A stretch of 64,000 bases of DNA, taken from assembly GCF_029873635.1 (NCBI RefSeq), contig NC_080419.1, forward strand, positions 67,037,323 through 67,101,322. Direction: 5' to 3'. Positions 12,222 through 23,724 of this stretch are shown one piece after another; positions within the stretch are counted from its first letter, which is position 1, and each line of letters starts with the position of its first letter. The stretch is from Malania oleifera. Its lineage: Eukaryota > Streptophyta > Magnoliopsida > Santalales > Ximeniaceae. A program made the translations under genes and the position numbers. The notes below the pieces were generated by a model, which saw only the letters and a list, made by a program, of their open reading frames with translations, did no database searches and was not told the DNA's origin.

Positions 12222-15200
12222 TTGTTTAATTTTGTCTTGCAGATTTGCTTAAGATCAGCATCCTCAAATGACAAGTGGTATATCGATAGCGGATGCTCAC
12301 GCCACATGACCAGAGATAAAGCAAAATTCACTTCCATCATACTCAAGGATGAAGGGTTTGTTACTTTTGGAGATAATACTAAAGGAAGGATCACAGGTGT
12401 CAGTAAAGTCGGTAACGATTCCTTACTAATTATTGATAATGTGTTATTAGTTGAAAGTTTAAAGCACAATTTATTAAGCGTAAGTCAACTATGTGATAAA
12501 GGCTACAAAGTATCATTTGAACATGACAAGTGCATAGTTGAACACAAAACTGATAATAAGACATTGTACATTACTAAGCGTCATGAAAACGTATATACCA
12601 CAAGCTTTGACAACTTAACTTCACAAAGTGTAACATGCTTATCTGCTATGAATGAATTAAGTTGGATTTGGCATAGGAGACTAGGACACGCAAACATGGA
12701 CTTAATCTCAAAACTCGTTAAGAAAGAATTAGTTAAGGGACTGCCTAAGACAAAATTTGTGAAAGATAAAATTTGTGATGCATGCCAACTAGGAAAACAA
12801 GCAAGAACAAGCTTTAAGAAGAAGAAAGAGATCTCCACTACTACGCCACTTCAAATGCTTCACTTAGACTTATTTGGACCAAACCCAATTCAGAGTTTAG
12901 GAGGAAAATCATACGCATTTGTCATAGTTGATGATTTTTCATGATACACATGGGTACTTTTCTTAGGTCATAAAGATGAAGCATGTGAAAAATTTATAAA
13001 CTTGTGCAAGAAAGTACAAAATGAAAAGGGATACACAATTACCAAAATCCGAAGTGATAAGGGTAGAAAGTTTAAAAAATAAGGCAAGGAAGACTATTGT
13101 AACTCATAGGAATTGCCCATAATTTTTCAACTCCAAGAACACCACAACAGAATGGCGTAGTTGAAAGAAAGAATATATCTATATAGGAAATGGTCAGAAC
13201 TATGCTTAACGAGCATAAATTACCTAAATACTTCTGGGCCGAGGCAGTGAATACCGCCTGCTATGTGCTAAATAGAGTTCTAATTAGACCATCACTTAAT
13301 AAGACTCCTTACGAATTATAGAATGGCCATAGACCAAACATATCATATTTTCATGTTTTTGGCTGTAAGTGTTTTGTGCTTAGAGACAATGAGCATTTAG
13401 GAAAATTCGATGTAAAATCTGATGAAGGTATCTTTCTAGGATACGCTCTAGATAGTAAAGCCTATAGAGTATATAATAAACGAACATTGACGGTCATAGA
13501 GTCTATTCATGTAGTGTTCGATGAGACAAATCCCTTCTCCAAAAGAATTGATGAAGATGAACCTGAATTAAACAAGGAACTAAAAGAACTATCAATTGAG
13601 AATGATTCAAAAAAGAAAAATAAACTTAGAGAACCATCCATTGAAATTGATGAAACTACAACTGAGGTAAATGCACCACCTAGAGAATGGAAATACATAA
13701 AGAATCATCCCATAGGTCAAATAATAGGAGAACCATTACGTGGAGTAGCCACTCGCTCCTCTCTTAGGAACATGGTTAGTCATTTTGCGTTTCTATCTCA
13801 AGAAGAACCTAATAATGTGAGTGAAGCTATAGAGGATGAATCTTGGGTGCTATCCATGCAAGAAGAATTAAATCAGTTCAAAAGAAACAAAGTGTGGACT
13901 TTAGTCCCCAGACTAGAGGATAAGTCAGTCATAGGGACCAAATGGATATATAAGAATAAGAAAGATGAACATGGAATAGTTGTGAGAAATAAGGCTAGAT
14001 TAGTAGCTCAGGGATATAATTAAGAAGAAGGTATAGATTTTGAAGAAACATTTGCCCCTGTAGCTAGGATGGAAGCCATACGAATGTTATGAGCATATGC
14101 AGCTTTTAAAGATTCCAAGTTATATCAAATGGACGTCAAAAGCGCATTTTTAAATGGCTACATAAATGAAGCAGTGTATGTAGAACAACCCCTAGGCTTT
14201 GAAAATCATAAGAATCCAAATCATATGTATAGACTGACTAAAGCCTTGTACGGTTTAAAGCAAGCTCGTAGAGCTTGGTATGAAAGGCTAAGCGGTTTTC
14301 TACTAGAAAATAGATTTATAAAAGGAAAGATAGATACAACCCTATTCATAAAGTCTAAGAAAGATGATATTCTCCTAGTGCAAGTATATGTAGATGACAT
14401 CATATTTGGGGCTACAGATAAAGAATTATGCAATGATTTTGCCAATACCATGCAAAATGAATTTGAGATGAGCATGATGGGGGAACTAAACTTCTTCCTA
14501 GGACTTCAGATCAAACAAGCAAATCATGGAATATTCATAAATCAATTAAAGTATATAAGAGACTTACTCAAAAAGTTTAATATGGAAGATGGAAAAATAC
14601 TAGGTACACCTATGAGCACTTCATTAAAATTAGATAAAGATGAACAAGGTATACCAGTAGATGTCAAGCTATATCGTGGAATGATAGGTAGTTTGTTATA
14701 CCTAACTTCCAGTAAACCAGATATAACGTTTAGCGTATGTTTGTGCGCAAGATTACAGTCTGCTCCAAGAGAGTCTCATTGGCTAGCTGTTAAACGGATA
14801 CTTAGATATTTGATAGGAATCATGGACATTGGGTTATGGTATCCTAAGTACACATCCTTTGAAATTCTTAGTTATTTAGATGTTGATTTTGCAGGTAGCA
14901 AAGTAGATAAAAAGAACACTAGTGGTACTTGTCATTTCTTAGGACACTCCTTGGTCTCTTGGTTTTCCAAGAAGCAAAATTCAGTTGCACTTTCCACAGT
15001 TGAGGCTGAATACATAGCGACTGGTAATTGTTGTACTCAAACGCTTTACATGAAGCAACAACTGAAGGATTTTGGATTACATTATGAAACCATCCCTATA
15101 AGATGCGATAACACGAGTGCAATAAATATCTCAAAGAATCCTATATTACATTCACGAACTAAGCACATAGAAATATGACATCACTTTCTTTGTGACCATG

Positions 15201-15340
15201 TACAAAAAGGGGATGTAAGACTAGAGTTTGTATGCACGGATGAACAATGGGCCGATATATTCACGAAACCACTTGCGGATGATAGATTTATACAAATTAG
15301 ACGTGAATTAGGTCTCATGCATAGTCGAGAGGTTGCTTAG
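12222..15340 (+). pseudogene. Sirevirus pol: protease, integrase, RT, RNase H, broken
   Basis: The pol frame is shifted by one relative to gag and begins just after it. Protease has the intact triad region WYIDSGCSRHMT. Next are the integrase zinc region (HRRLGHANMD and CDACQLGK), the core with HLDLFGPNP, IRSDKGRKF and GVVERKN, RT with QMDVKSAFLNGYI and YVDDIIFGAT, and RNase H with SWFSKKQNSVALSTVEAEY and TKPL before the final stop at 15338. Damage: stops at 12942, 13079, 13184 and 13318, a frame change between about 13080 and 13105, stops at 14021, 14090 and 15176. The RT catalytic Asp pair is intact. Confidence 0.9.
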
Positions 15341-15743
15341 AATCTTGTTAGATGATATAATTAAGGGGGAGCAACATCACTTAATAATCATCACTTGGTA
15401 TTAGCATTACTCAATATTTGGTATCAACATTGGGGCACATTTCAAAACCGTAAAATGTCTAAGGGGAGAAGAACATATGGGTACGTTTACTCTTGATTTA
15501 GTTGTTATACACCTTTTTGTTGATGTCAAAAGGGGGAGAGAATTTGGAAGCAAAAATAAAAAAATCGATTCAAATAATAATATCACATTTATCATGAGCA
15601 TATTTCATATTTCATTTGGATTCGAGCTAAATCATGTGGTCATTTACTGGTTATTTGATGCATTAATTGAGGGGGAGCCTTGTTAGGCGTAACCCATTAT
15701 ATATTTTTACTCGTGCATTTGTCATCATCAAAAAGGGGGAGAT
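15341..15743 (+). promoter_or_regulatory. Array of polypurine tract motifs
   Basis: Five related purine runs: AAGGGGGAG at 15363-15371, AAGGGGAG at 15461, AAAAGGGGGAGAG at 15528-15540, GAGGGGGAG at about 15669-15677, and AAAAAGGGGGAGAT ending at 15743 against the LTR. Only the last is placed to prime plus-strand DNA. Repeated tracts of this kind are a described Sirevirus feature. An ATG-started frame at 15477-15686 crosses this region, but I see no protein family in it. Confidence 0.85.
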
Positions 15744-17888
15744 TGTTGACTCTATGAGTCCAATCCGGTTTTTGATAATGACAAATCATTTGATAGTTGA
15801 TCTGTGCATTGAGTTTGTGAACAGGACTTACACTGAGCATGCACGGAAAGATAACGAGTCATGGATGCCATAAAGTAAAGCTTATACATATTATAAAGTA
15901 CCATGGAACTCAAAGAGTATGAGAATCAAAATGCAAGCGGCAAAGTTCAAGAATGTCTTGGGAATGGGTATTTAGAACTCATGTATCTACATTTTCGTAT
16001 GATTTATCTTGAAGCTCAATATAACTTAGAATGATTTTAGGATTCATGCATTTCATGTACATCATTAAAGTACTTACATGGGCTTAGAAATGTGTTTAAA
16101 ATCATGAAAACTTGTTTTGTACAAGACCCAAGCAAAGAATCAAAATAGAATTTTAAACTGGAAATGAATATGTGTGAAAAAGGGGACTTCAATAGCCTAA
16201 AGTTAACCTCAGGCGCCTGAAGAATTTCTTCCGTAGCCTGAAGATTAAGTTCGGTAGCCTGAAGAATTAAATGGAAAAGACAGAACCTAGCAGAGGTACC
16301 TCGGTTGCCTGACCTTGGAACCTCAGGCGCCTGAAGTTGACACTTCAGGAGCCTAAAGTCGAGTTCGGCTACCTGAACTCACGGGAAAGCCTAAAAATCA
16401 GTTATTTATTAAAAAGACACGCGAGGTATCTTATTGATCCAACGGCTGAGATCAATTCTAAGGATAATATACTATATATTATGAATATCTAAACTCTAGA
16501 AAAGAGAGAGACACACACAAGAAAAAGAAGAGCACACCTTGTTGCAGGTTTGTTGATTATCTACTCTTAGTGCTATTGGTTTGCCTATACATCAATCTCA
16601 TATCTTCAAGCTTGGGCAAATCAATTCATATTTTCAAAGGGAACTTGTTTACTCTACAGTACTTCAATCTAGTATTGAGGTTTGATCTTTCAAGTTATTA
16701 GTCTTGTGATTTTTGCATATCATCTCATTGTTTGTTTCTTGACTAGTATTGAAAAGTATTGATCTTGAGTGTGTCTTTCGTACAAAAATTAATTTTCTAA
16801 GCGATCATTACTTGAGAAAGTTTATCTAACTTGGTAGATTAAATTTTGGTTCAAGAGCATATAAATATACATATATTGTCTCAAAGGGATTCTTATTGAA
16901 AAACCTAGTTTTTGATTAAAAGAGTGATCTTGAAAGTATCTTTATATATACCAAGCTATTTTAAACAAGATCATTATTTGTTTTATGGTCTGTGACTCAT
17001 TGAAAGGTTTGATTCAAGTGTATGGTTTCTAAAAGGATCTATCTTTAGATACATTAGAACTTCATTTAATATCCTTGATACTTATAAATATAATTTTAAT
17101 TGAGGGATATTTTTCTACAAATTAATATACTCAGTTTTGTGATTGAGTACTTGAAATAAAACTTTGTGATTTTGATTGAGTGTATATTCAAGACAAAGTT
17201 TTTGCCAACAAGTTTACTTCAATTATATAAGTGTGCATTTTTGCAAAGTAAACCAAGAACCCTAGATTATTCCAAAACGTTTTGAATTTATCTTTACTTG
17301 AAAGTTTTGGTTAAAAAGGGATTTGTGTGTTAAGGCATATCATACATGAAACGATTTTATCCTTGTCATTCATTCACGAGCTTCAAGTTATATCATATGT
17401 CAATGTTTTAGGAATTTGAATTGTACTCACCAGCTTTTGTTAGAAGCATTGTTTTTTAGTGTATTTTGCAGATTCTATTGTATACACGGTTCGGTGTGTG
17501 AACCGGTGTGAGAGGAGAGAACTGTATCTTTTGTAAGCAACGGAGTAGAAGGAAGTTGTGCCTCTTGTAAGAAGCTGATTGTAAGGGAAGCTTAGACCCA
17601 CTTTAAGGAGCAGGGTTAGTGAATCCTTGAGTGGTTGCTCAAGGCGAGGACGTAGGCCAAGTAGGCTTAACCTCGTAAAATTGTGGTTGCATTCTCTCTT
17701 CCTTTATCTTTTTATTTTCCGCATCGTATTTCAATTTCCAACTTGCTTGTGTATGTTGAATAATTTCACACCAACTTGATAAGTGACCAGTTAAACTTAG
17801 ATATAGGGATTGATTGGTCAATAGGCTTCAAAGAATTTTTTAAAATACCCAATTCACCCCCCCTCTTGGGATTACACCTTAATCAACA
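15744..17888 (+). repeat. Sirevirus 3' LTR
   Basis: 2145 bp, starting TGTTGACTCT and ending AATCAACA. The palindrome TCAGGCGCCTGA is at 16209-16220 and 16323-16334. It has a 22-bp segment (ending near CCTAAAG, about 16360) absent from the 5' LTR, and the C run before the end is C7 instead of C12. Confidence 0.95.
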
Positions 17889-17893
17889 CAGTG
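17889..17893 (+). repeat. Target site duplication CAGTG, right copy
   Basis: Second copy of CAGTG, after which the Tekay 3' LTR resumes with TTTTACGTATGATTTCGG. Confidence 0.97.
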
Positions 17894-20059
17894 TTTTACG
17901 TATGATTTCGGTGCAAGGTCATAGTTATGAAATGTTCGGCGCGAGGCCGTATTTATGAAATGTTCAGCGTGAGGCCGTATTTATGAGATTATAGAAATTC
18001 TATCAATATATTTAGGTTAAATGTTATATTATCATGTACTACATGATATCAGAACCCGGATGTTAGTTTTGTTCAGTTTTAGGAGCACGGTACCATAGCT
18101 TATAGATCAGATATCTATGATTAGATTGGTGCTAACCACCCCACGAGGGGGTGGGAGATGGATAGTCGATGTGGCTTTCAGTGTAGAGTGTAGATGTCCA
18201 CCTGGAAGTGCAGACCAAGGTGTGGTGGGCCCATTGTACTTACAGACATTTTTGACTCGACAGTGGTCGGCTAGCCATTGTCGGGTCCCACCTTCGGGCT
18301 GCACAACCCGTCAAGGGAGGTAATACATGACATCAGCTAGCTATGCATCCTAAGTATGTTTTCAGTATTATCAGTTATAACAAACATTTCATGATCAGTA
18401 TGAATTATTAGAAAATATAAAAGTATATGATTATTCACTATGTTATGATGTATATTTTTAGATATATGAAATGTACTGAATATGTATAACTACATTAAAT
18501 ATTCATGCTGCCACACAACTATATTTAGTTTATTTTCTCTTACTGAGAAGTGTCTCACCCCCGAATATTAAATAATTTTCAGGAAACCCAAAAGGATCGA
18601 GGGGTCGTGACCGCCGTTGAGTTTATTAAGTTACCCTGCTAGGAGGGTAAGTGTTGTGCTAGAATCAATGATTTTTGTTGTAGGATCCTAGGAAATACTT
18701 TTTGGTGTTTTTGGGTATTTTGGAGATTGTATATAAATACAGAACGTGATGGATTATAATTAACTCTGGTATTATGTATTTTATGGTTTGAGAATGTGAT
18801 TTATATTTATTACTGCTGAGGTTTCCGTTGTGAATGACAGGTGTCCCCATTACCCATGGGTTTGGGTTGACTATTTTATTTATTTTACTTATATTATATG
18901 AGTATATAAGCAGGTCGTTACAATATGGAACTGAGCTTAGTTCGCAACAGACAAGAACTGGCTCCCTCATCAATTCAGTACAAGGAATAATTCCTTGGCT
19001 AGCCCTATGATGGAGTTCCCTAATGATAGTCCACTCCATTGGTGAAAAGTTGGTGAGTAAGTGACATTAGCAGGTTACGAAATTTGGGGGATGGAATGTT
19101 AAAAAGAAAGAGTAAAATATAAGATACATGAAGCAAAGTAAAGAGGCAAGGGAAATATCACCATCGAGAGGTGTTAACCAAGTCTGAAGCCCATAAAAAT
19201 TTAGCTCCTTGGAAGTGAAAAAAAAAAAAATTAAACATCCACTGATGAATATAAGAAGCGCGAGGAGTAAAGAATTTGTAGTCATAAATTTAATTGAAAT
19301 TAAAAAACCTCCTTCTCGAAAAAATGTTTTCTCATTTGATAACACGATCAAAACAACTTGACTGTGGGTTGGTAACCCCTCTGAATGAGTAGAGTAGTAA
19401 AGCACACTAAGGTAAGATAAGATTTGGAAGCTAGCTAGCTAGGAGATAGGTTATAAAATCATAAAGTATCAAATATAAAAGAGTGGAGGAGCAGCTTGAG
19501 TCTAGTCTCAATGCAATTGACATGTAATTAGATCTCATATGGACCTGGCTGAAGAACCAGTTCAGAGCTGGAGGGTAGTAGGAGGTGAATGGTGCTAGGA
19601 ATAAAATATAGGGTACATAGACAACAAAGATCATCTGGAGTCAAATAAGACTTGGCGCTCCATACACTAATTATGGTTGAATATTGAGCCTCAAAGGTTT
19701 CCATGACAAAAGGAAATAGGAAGCTAAAGAGAGAAAAACAAAAGAAACAACATATCCATCCATTGAGAAGATCAAAAGCAAGACTTTTGAAGAAAAAAAA
19801 AATTAAGAACACGTGAAGAACATTTGAAAGATAATCAAGTATATCTAGATGAATACTTAAAAACATTTAAAGAAGAACTGAGAACATCCAAGAACATTCA
19901 AGTGAAGATTCAAACATTCAAAACATATTACGAAGGAAAGAAGAAAATGAGGGAAAGAAGAAAAGAGAACATACCTTCATAGAAGATCCTTCCTTCAAAG
20001 ATTGAAGAGTGGGAAGGGGAAGGAACTATTTATAGAGAAAAGATGGCACAAATTGTGAT

Positions 20060-20950
20060 GCCTTGTGAAGACATATGATAAGCACCACTCATGAGCCTTG
20101 AAGACAAGTCCAATTGATAAGTACTCATGAGGCAACCTAAGAGTAACTACAGTTCACCAAGAATGGCCCATCTGATTAGCTCAACATATGAGGCCCGAAG
20201 ACGTGCCCAATTGATAAGCACAGCTCATGAGGCAACCCAAGAGTAAGCACATCTCGCCAAGAATGACCCATCTAATGAACATAGCTCATGATGCCAGAAG
20301 ACATACCCACTTGACGAGCACAACACATGAGATAACCCAGAAGTGAGCATAACTCACCTAGAATGGCCCATCTGATGACATGCCCACTTGATGAGTACAA
20401 CTTATGAGAAAATTCTAGAGTGAGCATGGCTTGCCAAGAATGGCCATCTAATGAGCATAATTCAAAAGGCTCAAGGACATGCCCATTTGATGAGCAGAGA
20501 TCATGAGGCAATCTAGGAATAAGAACGACTCACCAAGAATGACCCATCTAACGAGCACCACTTGTGAGATCTGAAGGCATGCCTACTTGATGAGAACAAC
20601 TTATAAGGCAGCCCCCAAAGTGTGCATGACTCACCAAGAATGGCCCATCTGATGAGCACTACTCACGAGGCCCGAAAACATGCCCACTTAATAAGCACAG
20701 CTTCAAAGGCAACCAGGATTTAACACCACTCACCAATAATGGCCTGTATGATGAGCACACCTTATAAGACCCGAAGACATGTCCACTTGATGAGCACAAC
20801 TCATGAGGCAACCCAAGAGTGAGTACAGCTTACAAAAATGGCCCATCTGACGAGCACCGCTCGTAAGACCCAAGGACATGCCCATGTGATGAGCACAACT
20901 CATGAAGCAATCCAAGAGTGAGAACAACTCAATAAGAGTAGCTTATATAA
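20060..20950 (+). repeat. ~100-bp tandem repeat, about 8 copies
   Basis: The anchor GAATGGCCCATCTGA (with variants) recurs at 20161, 20261, 20361, 20438, 20537, 20638, 20737 and 20836, giving periods of 100, 100, 77, 99, 101, 99 and 99. Each unit has two halves with GATGAGCACA...CTCATGAGGC, so the monomer is itself an older ~50-bp duplication with dyad symmetry. The 77-bp unit lacks about 23 bases. Confidence 0.93.
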
Positions 20951-21164
20951 TGAGTATTTCTTATTGAATTCAAAAATATAAATACCTACTCAGTAGGAAG
21001 CCGCTCTGCAAAAAATAGGATGCTTATGCAAAAGCTGTTTAACAAGCTACTCATCGGGGCGAAATTAGCTGCCCAACAAAAAAGGTGCTTTGGCTAAAAA
21101 CTAATCTATTAAAATAAAATTAAAATTAAAATAAATAAATAAAGCCTTGGCTACAACTGAATGC

Positions 21165-21660
21165 TCAGGAAATGGCTTGAAGAGGCCAAGGGAAGAGGGC
21201 GACTCAAATTGGGGCCAAGATGTTGTAGAAACGGCTTAGAAAAGTCGATTATTGTTGAAGTTAAAGGAAGAGGCTACTCAAATCTTTACTGAAATGGCTT
21301 GGAGGAGTTGATTCCTTATTAACAATTCAGATGAGCTAATGTCCCCCTCACATGGCTTGAATTAAGCTAGAACTCGCCTTGCAGCTCTAATCATAGGCAA
21401 ATGGCTTGAATGAGCCAATATCCCCCTCACGCAACTTGGATTAAGCTAGAATTCTTCCTGGAAGCTTGGAGAATTAGTGGATGGCTTGGATGAGCCGATC
21501 TCCCCCTCACGCAACTCAAATTGGGCTATAACTTCAAAAATTCGGCTCCAATAAACCGATCAACCCCCAAACGGCTCGAGCTAAGCCAAAGCCCCCTTAA
21601 TTGGCTTGGATTGAGCCACGAACCCTTCAATTAGCATGAATTCAACCTAACTCAGTAGTT
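21165..21660 (+). repeat. Degenerate GGCTTGAATGAGCC repeat array
   Basis: The imperfect dyad GGCTT(G)(A/G)A(T/G)(G/T)AGCC recurs about ten times, for example at 21173, 21297, 21354, 21403, 21484, 21573 and 21602, at roughly 50-65-bp spacing. Some copies share a TCCCCCTCACGCAACT linker. It is more diverged than the ~100-bp array to its left. Confidence 0.8.
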
Positions 21661-21844
21661 TGAATTGAGTCGGGCCCTCAAGGTCCAAAATAAGACACAT
21701 GGTTCGAGTAAAGATGATTGAGCCTTGATTTTCTCAAATAATACACAAAACCACTTAGATTGAACCAAAACCATTGACACAAAGTAGACTCTCAAGTTTT
21801 CAAACTAAATTTATTTGACTCGAAAGTAAGGTGGGGGACAACTT

Positions 21845-22200
21845 ATATGACATAAAAATAAGATCGGAAAAAATAAATTAATGAAAGACAAAAATTAAGG
21901 TTTTGCAATTAACCTCCAATTATTGCCATTAAACCAAGATGAAACCTCCTTCTATCAAAATAATTAGCAAATAAATGCTAAATTTAATAGGGGCATGTCA
22001 TTCCCAACTGTAAAAGGGACATCCAAAGAGAAGGTAAACATCTTATTCTCATCCACTCATTTTCACTATTGCAATCTTATCCTCCCACAGTCGTTGACTT
22101 AGGCATTGGAGTGATCCCTGAAGTACACCTCGGATCCTCAAAGTCTCTCTTGTTTTATTCCCTACAAGTGACCACAACCAAAAATTAGTCTACATCAACC
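21845..22200 (+). repeat. Probable Tat-type LTR
   Basis: It begins just after the purine tract AAGGTGGGGGA (21828-21838) and ends near CTACATCA at about 22198. TGTAAAAGGG at 22009 resembles a mutated TATA box, and GACTTAGGCATTGG at 22097-22110 lies where the U5 of such LTRs begins. No second LTR copy is in the window, so the borders are approximate. A TGGCAGC just downstream (about 22212) could be a decayed primer site. Confidence 0.45.
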
Positions 22201-22755
22201 AACCATTTTTTTGGCAGCAATAATATTAAAGCAACACAATGTTGCCTCAAAATGCTCTAAAAGTTGAATCCTATTTTTTATATTTAAATTTTATATTAAA
22301 ATACACGTATCTCCAATTTTATTGGTTAATTAAAATATCTTTATATTTATTTTTTTGTTTAACCCTTGATCACAAATCTCCTTGTTATGCATAAATTTCT
22401 TCATTTATGCCTTACTTTCTTAGTTATCATCAATTCCTTTATCAGTCCTTAGCCTTCCCTTCTTGTCTTATGGTAGTTCGCGGTCAATTGTAGTCTGTCA
22501 GCCACGGCCCTCTCCTCTACAGGGGAGTAGAGGTCATCCTCTACGCTCCTAGTTATGTACTATCTGGCAATTTTAAATTTTAACGGCTAGGATTCAAAAA
22601 TGCTCTTACTTTCCTAACTTAACAAAGCACTATCATTATGTTTCACACGCACTACTAATGCCATTTGCTTTGCCTCCCTTTCAATTTGTTACTGCCCATC
22701 TGCCAAACAAGGTCGATCTCTCATGGATTAGAGATTGAGTCTCTATGTCTACGTC

Positions 22756-22829
22756 AAATCCATCGGCCTACCCCACCCTCTTTGCTGCCAACAAATCCGT
22801 CGGCCTACCCCACCCTCTTTGCTGCCAAC
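22756..22829 (+). repeat. 37-bp tandem duplication
   Basis: Two adjacent copies, 22756-22792 and 22793-22829, both containing CGGCCTACCCCACCCTCTTT, differ at a single base. This is a recent local duplication whose length is not a multiple of three. Confidence 0.95.
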
Positions 22830-22860
22830 AATGCAGTTTTCCTATCATAGCGTCTACGTC

Positions 22861-22890
22861 TACCTCCACCTCCACCTCCACCTCCACCTC
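22861..22890 (+). repeat. (CCACCT)n microsatellite
   Basis: About five tandem CCACCT hexamers. In one frame this reads as Thr/Ser repeats, and on the other strand as Val/Glu repeats, which explains the local ORFs. Confidence 0.95.
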
Positions 22891-23439
22891 TGCCTTCTCC
22901 CTTGAAATCTCTACCGCGTTCGTTAAATTAAACAACAAAACCACCACCTCAAGACATGGATAGAACCTTTGTCTCCACCCCACTCCTCATTAAAAACACA
23001 CCACCATCATTGCCACTAGTTTTGGTGTAATGAATTTTTATCACCAATTATCAGGATATCGTACACGATTCCTCTGCTACCGCCTCATCTCTCAGGGACA
23101 ATGAGCTAATAAGATTCCCAACCAAAAAATAAGGAATGCAAAATAAATTGTAGCAATTATTCCCTTTTTTTTTTTCCCCCCCTTAGGAAGTAGCTAATTA
23201 AGGAGCTTGGGAAAAAAAAAAAAAAAAGGAAATTAAAGAGGAGCAGAGTGTCTTTTTTTGAATTTGTATTGTATTGGGTGCTGTAGAGTTGTTAATACAA
23301 ATGGTTTAAAGCATAGGGAGGTGGAGTTGGTATCACGAATGTAATTTAAAAGAAAATGAGACTTCAATGAATTTGAATGATGATGATGAGGAAGAGGAGC
23401 AAAGGCCAACTCTACGGAGAGAGCAGAGCACACAAGGCT

Positions 23440-23724
23440 TGATGAAACAGCAAACTGAGAGAAATGAAAATAAACAGGAAACAAAAAAGAAATGAAAATG
23501 AAGAATTATTAGTGATTTTTCTGCGCACGAATTTCACTGATACAACTGCAATTTATAACAAAGCCAGAATATTCTTTGCAACAGGTTTTCACCACAGCAA
23601 GTGAAATCTTTACATGTGTATAATTGAAAATTATTCTTGAGGGTTCTAACTTTGCATATTTCCAGTATTGCCAGATGAGGTCTCCATTGAGAGCTGATAT
23701 TGTGTGGCAAAGGTAGTGCTAATA
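23440..23724 (-). repeat. Ale-type element 3' LTR
   Basis: Matches 28021-28298 along its length, including CTGCGCACGAATTTCA and GTGTGGCAAAGGTAGTGCTA. On the minus strand it starts TATTAGCAC (expected TG mutated to TA) and ends TTTCATCA. Confidence 0.9.

Larger units (their letters stand above)
8371..17888 (+). mobile_element. Ty1/copia Sirevirus, full length (9518 bp)
   Basis: A complete plus-strand element: 5' LTR 8371-10500, primer site, gag, pol in the order protease, integrase, RT, RNase H, a non-coding stretch with repeated polypurine motifs, and 3' LTR 15744-17888. Ends are TGTTGACTCT and TTAATCAACA and the 5-bp duplication is perfect. The multiple AAGGGGGAG tracts before the 3' LTR are a known hallmark of Sireviruses. 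The two LTRs differ at five of the first ~270 aligned bases plus a 22-bp indel near 8966/16339, so the insertion is fairly young, but gag and pol already carry stops. No envelope-like frame is visible between RNase H and the 3' LTR. Confidence 0.93.
1..18922 (+). mobile_element. Ty3/gypsy Tekay-type chromovirus, decayed, 3' LTR split by a Sirevirus
   Basis: A plus-strand LTR retrotransposon in the order LTR, initiator-tRNA primer site, gag, protease, RT, RNase H, integrase with a chromodomain-like tail, polypurine tract, LTR. The 3' LTR runs from TGTAATGACC at 7239 to GGTCGTTACA at 18922 and is interrupted by a 9.5-kb copia element. The 5' LTR lacks about 25 bases because the window begins inside it, so the left target duplication cannot be checked. 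The domain order, ~2.2-kb LTRs and the integrase tail are those of the Tekay (Del) clade. All coding parts contain stops. The lineage comes from recognising protein motifs, not from a search. Confidence 0.9.
7239..18922 (+). repeat. Tekay 3' LTR, interrupted
   Basis: LTR segments 7239-8370 and 17894-18922 flank the Sirevirus and join into a ~2.16-kb copy of the sequence at the window start. The ends form TGTAATGACC and GGTCGTTACA, a short inverted repeat typical of LTRs. The TATA box is at 7590-7597. The sequence continuity across the insertion, with only CAGTG duplicated, proves the order of events. Confidence 0.92.
18923..22200 (+). mobile_element. 3' remnant of an older Ty3 element, probably Tat lineage
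   Basis: The Tekay element sits inside this older sequence. It shows no readable gag or pol. It has a long non-coding stretch with two tandem arrays, a GGTGGGGGACA purine tract at about 21830 and then a short LTR-like segment ending near 22200. The end contains TGTAAAAGGGAC and GACTTAGGCATTGG, motifs I associate with U3/R-U5 of Tat-type Ty3 LTRs. Tandem arrays in the 3' untranslated region are a described feature of that lineage. Minus-strand ORFs across 19067-20511 are pyrimidine- or repeat-derived and I give them no function. The lineage call is inference. Confidence 0.45.
22201..23434. other. Unassigned sequence left of the Ale element
   Basis: I recognise no gene. It contains a 37-bp tandem duplication, a CCACCT microsatellite, and A and T homopolymers around 23160-23230. 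Short frames at 22665-22963 and 23233-23484 are low-complexity or repeat-based and are not supported as genes. Confidence 0.5.

Noticed and set aside
18923..19080. Possible captured exon right after the Tekay 3' LTR
   Set aside because: Both strands were read and no family or splice structure was recognised. It most likely belongs to the older Ty3 element.
19067..19866. Several overlapping minus-strand hydrophobic ORFs
   Set aside because: A pyrimidine-rich strand gives Phe/Leu/Ser-rich frames in all registers. No motif or conserved start is present.
20025..20040. Minus-strand TATA-like CTATAAATAG suggesting a minus-strand LTR promoter
   Set aside because: The LTR-end motifs at 22009-22110 fit a plus-strand element. 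The minus-strand box is isolated and unsupported.
20060..20950. Possible CRISPR-like array
   Set aside because: Units are ~100 bp, contiguous, diverged, without unique spacers, and in a plant transposon context.
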